This document shows positions 6,664 through 6,972 of a DNA stretch of 6,972 bases, in pieces. The DNA lies in contig NZIT01000119.1 of assembly GCA_002691725.1 (NCBI GenBank), positions 14,500 through 21,471 of the forward strand. Direction: 5' to 3'. The notes beneath the pieces are model-generated. The model saw only the letters and a list, made by a program, of their open reading frames with translations. It made no database searches and was not told where the DNA came from. Numbering within the stretch: the first letter of the stretch is position 1; every line of letters begins with the position of its first letter. The stretch is from SAR116 cluster bacterium. Its GTDB lineage: Bacteria > Pseudomonadota > Alphaproteobacteria > Puniceispirillales > UBA1172. Both the position numbers and the translations under genes were made by a program.

Positions 6664-6885
6664 ATGAAAAAAGACATACACCCGGATTACCACACGATCA
6701 AAGTCATCATGACAGATGGCACTGAGTATGAGACACGCTCAACGATGGGCAAAGAAGGTGATGTTATTCGTCTGGATATTGATCCAAAGTCGCATCCTGC
6801 CTGGACAGGTCAGCACCGGATTGTTGATTCTGGTGGTCAGGTTGCCCGCTTTAATAAGCGTTTTGCAGGTCTTGGAACCAAATAA
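6664..6885 (+). CDS. rpmE: 50S ribosomal protein L31, zinc-independent form
   Basis: The 73-residue protein of the large subunit, helping bridge to the small-subunit head, is recognised end to end: [10 protein letters not shown] at the N-terminus, [10 protein letters not shown] in the middle, [10 protein letters not shown], and the C-terminal [12 protein letters not shown]. It has no cysteines, so the CxxC zinc ligands of the E. coli RpmE type are absent; this is the C-minus form usual in alphaproteobacteria. It should therefore not act as a zinc store. A longer reading from the ATG at 6640 is rejected because AAGGA at 6651-6655 and family conservation both point to 6664. It stands alone and is divergent from the ABC exporter; from memory, closeness of L31 to such an exporter gene recurs in alphaproteobacteria. 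Confidence 0.97.
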   Translation: MKKDIHPDYHTIKVIMTDGTEYETRSTMGKEGDVIRLDIDPKSHPAWTGQHRIVDSGGQVARFNKRFAGLGTK

Positions 6886-6913
6886 AACCTTCCCGTCTTT
6901 TTTAAGGCCGGTC

Positions 6914-6942
6914 TTGTAAACTTAATTTTTCATTCATATATA
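6914..6942 (+). promoter_or_regulatory. Possible promoter for a gene beyond the window
   Basis: TTGTAA (6914-6919) and TATATA (6937-6942) are separated by 17 bases, each with four of six consensus matches, in AT-rich sequence downstream of rpmE. No open reading frame begins before the window ends, so the target gene is not visible. Such matches arise easily in AT-rich DNA. Confidence 0.25.
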
Positions 6943-6972
6943 AGATTTGTTAATAGCCATAATGGTGTTAAC

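Noticed and set aside
6886..6930. Rho-independent terminator after rpmE
   Set aside because: Only 4-bp stems can be drawn (for example CCTT with AAGG, or AAGG with TCTT), and none is followed directly by a T run. T-rich stretches are present, but the hairpin is too weak to call.
6949..6972. Imperfect 24-bp palindrome ending in GTTAAC at the window edge
   Set aside because: Only 8 of 12 half-site positions match in AT-rich DNA, and the context is cut off by the window end.

Overview
The window reads as a chromosomal housekeeping segment of an alphaproteobacterium. The main evidence is the cysteine-free ribosomal protein L31 of the form typical of that class. The order EF-P, inositol monophosphatase, MotA/ExbB-like protein, OmpA/MotB-like protein is, from memory, also an alphaproteobacterial arrangement. 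Base composition looks moderate (by eye somewhat under 50 percent GC), which would suit a marine lineage such as SAR116, but that placement is a guess. There are no transposases, integrases, CRISPR arrays, tRNAs or rRNAs.

Left part (1-4556, + strand): efp (translation elongation factor P) is followed 31 bases later by a suhB-type inositol monophosphatase. After a 70-base gap with a good extended -10 promoter comes a tightly coupled pair whose stop and start codons overlap. The first is a four-helix MotA/TolQ/ExbB-type proton-channel protein. The second is a MotB-like protein with one N-terminal membrane helix carrying the key Asp, a coiled coil of more than 200 residues, and a C-terminal OmpA peptidoglycan-binding domain. 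Together they should form an ion-driven, wall-anchored stator-like complex, with no flagellar or Tol genes nearby. A small exported protein of unknown function follows.

Middle (4557-4630): the + strand genes meet the - strand ABC transporter gene tail to tail. The junction is a tandem array of five 14-bp units built on the palindrome TCATGA, and the transporter's last codons and stop lie inside it.

Right part (4605-6972): a full-length half-size ABC exporter (membrane domain plus ATPase) runs on the - strand. It is divergent from rpmE (L31) on the + strand, with about 190 bp of promoter-bearing spacer between them. After rpmE only AT-rich non-coding sequence remains, possibly holding a promoter for the next gene.

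Most of the window is ordinary core-genome content. The items most worth following are the motor-like pair with its accessory exported protein, and the 14-bp repeat array.
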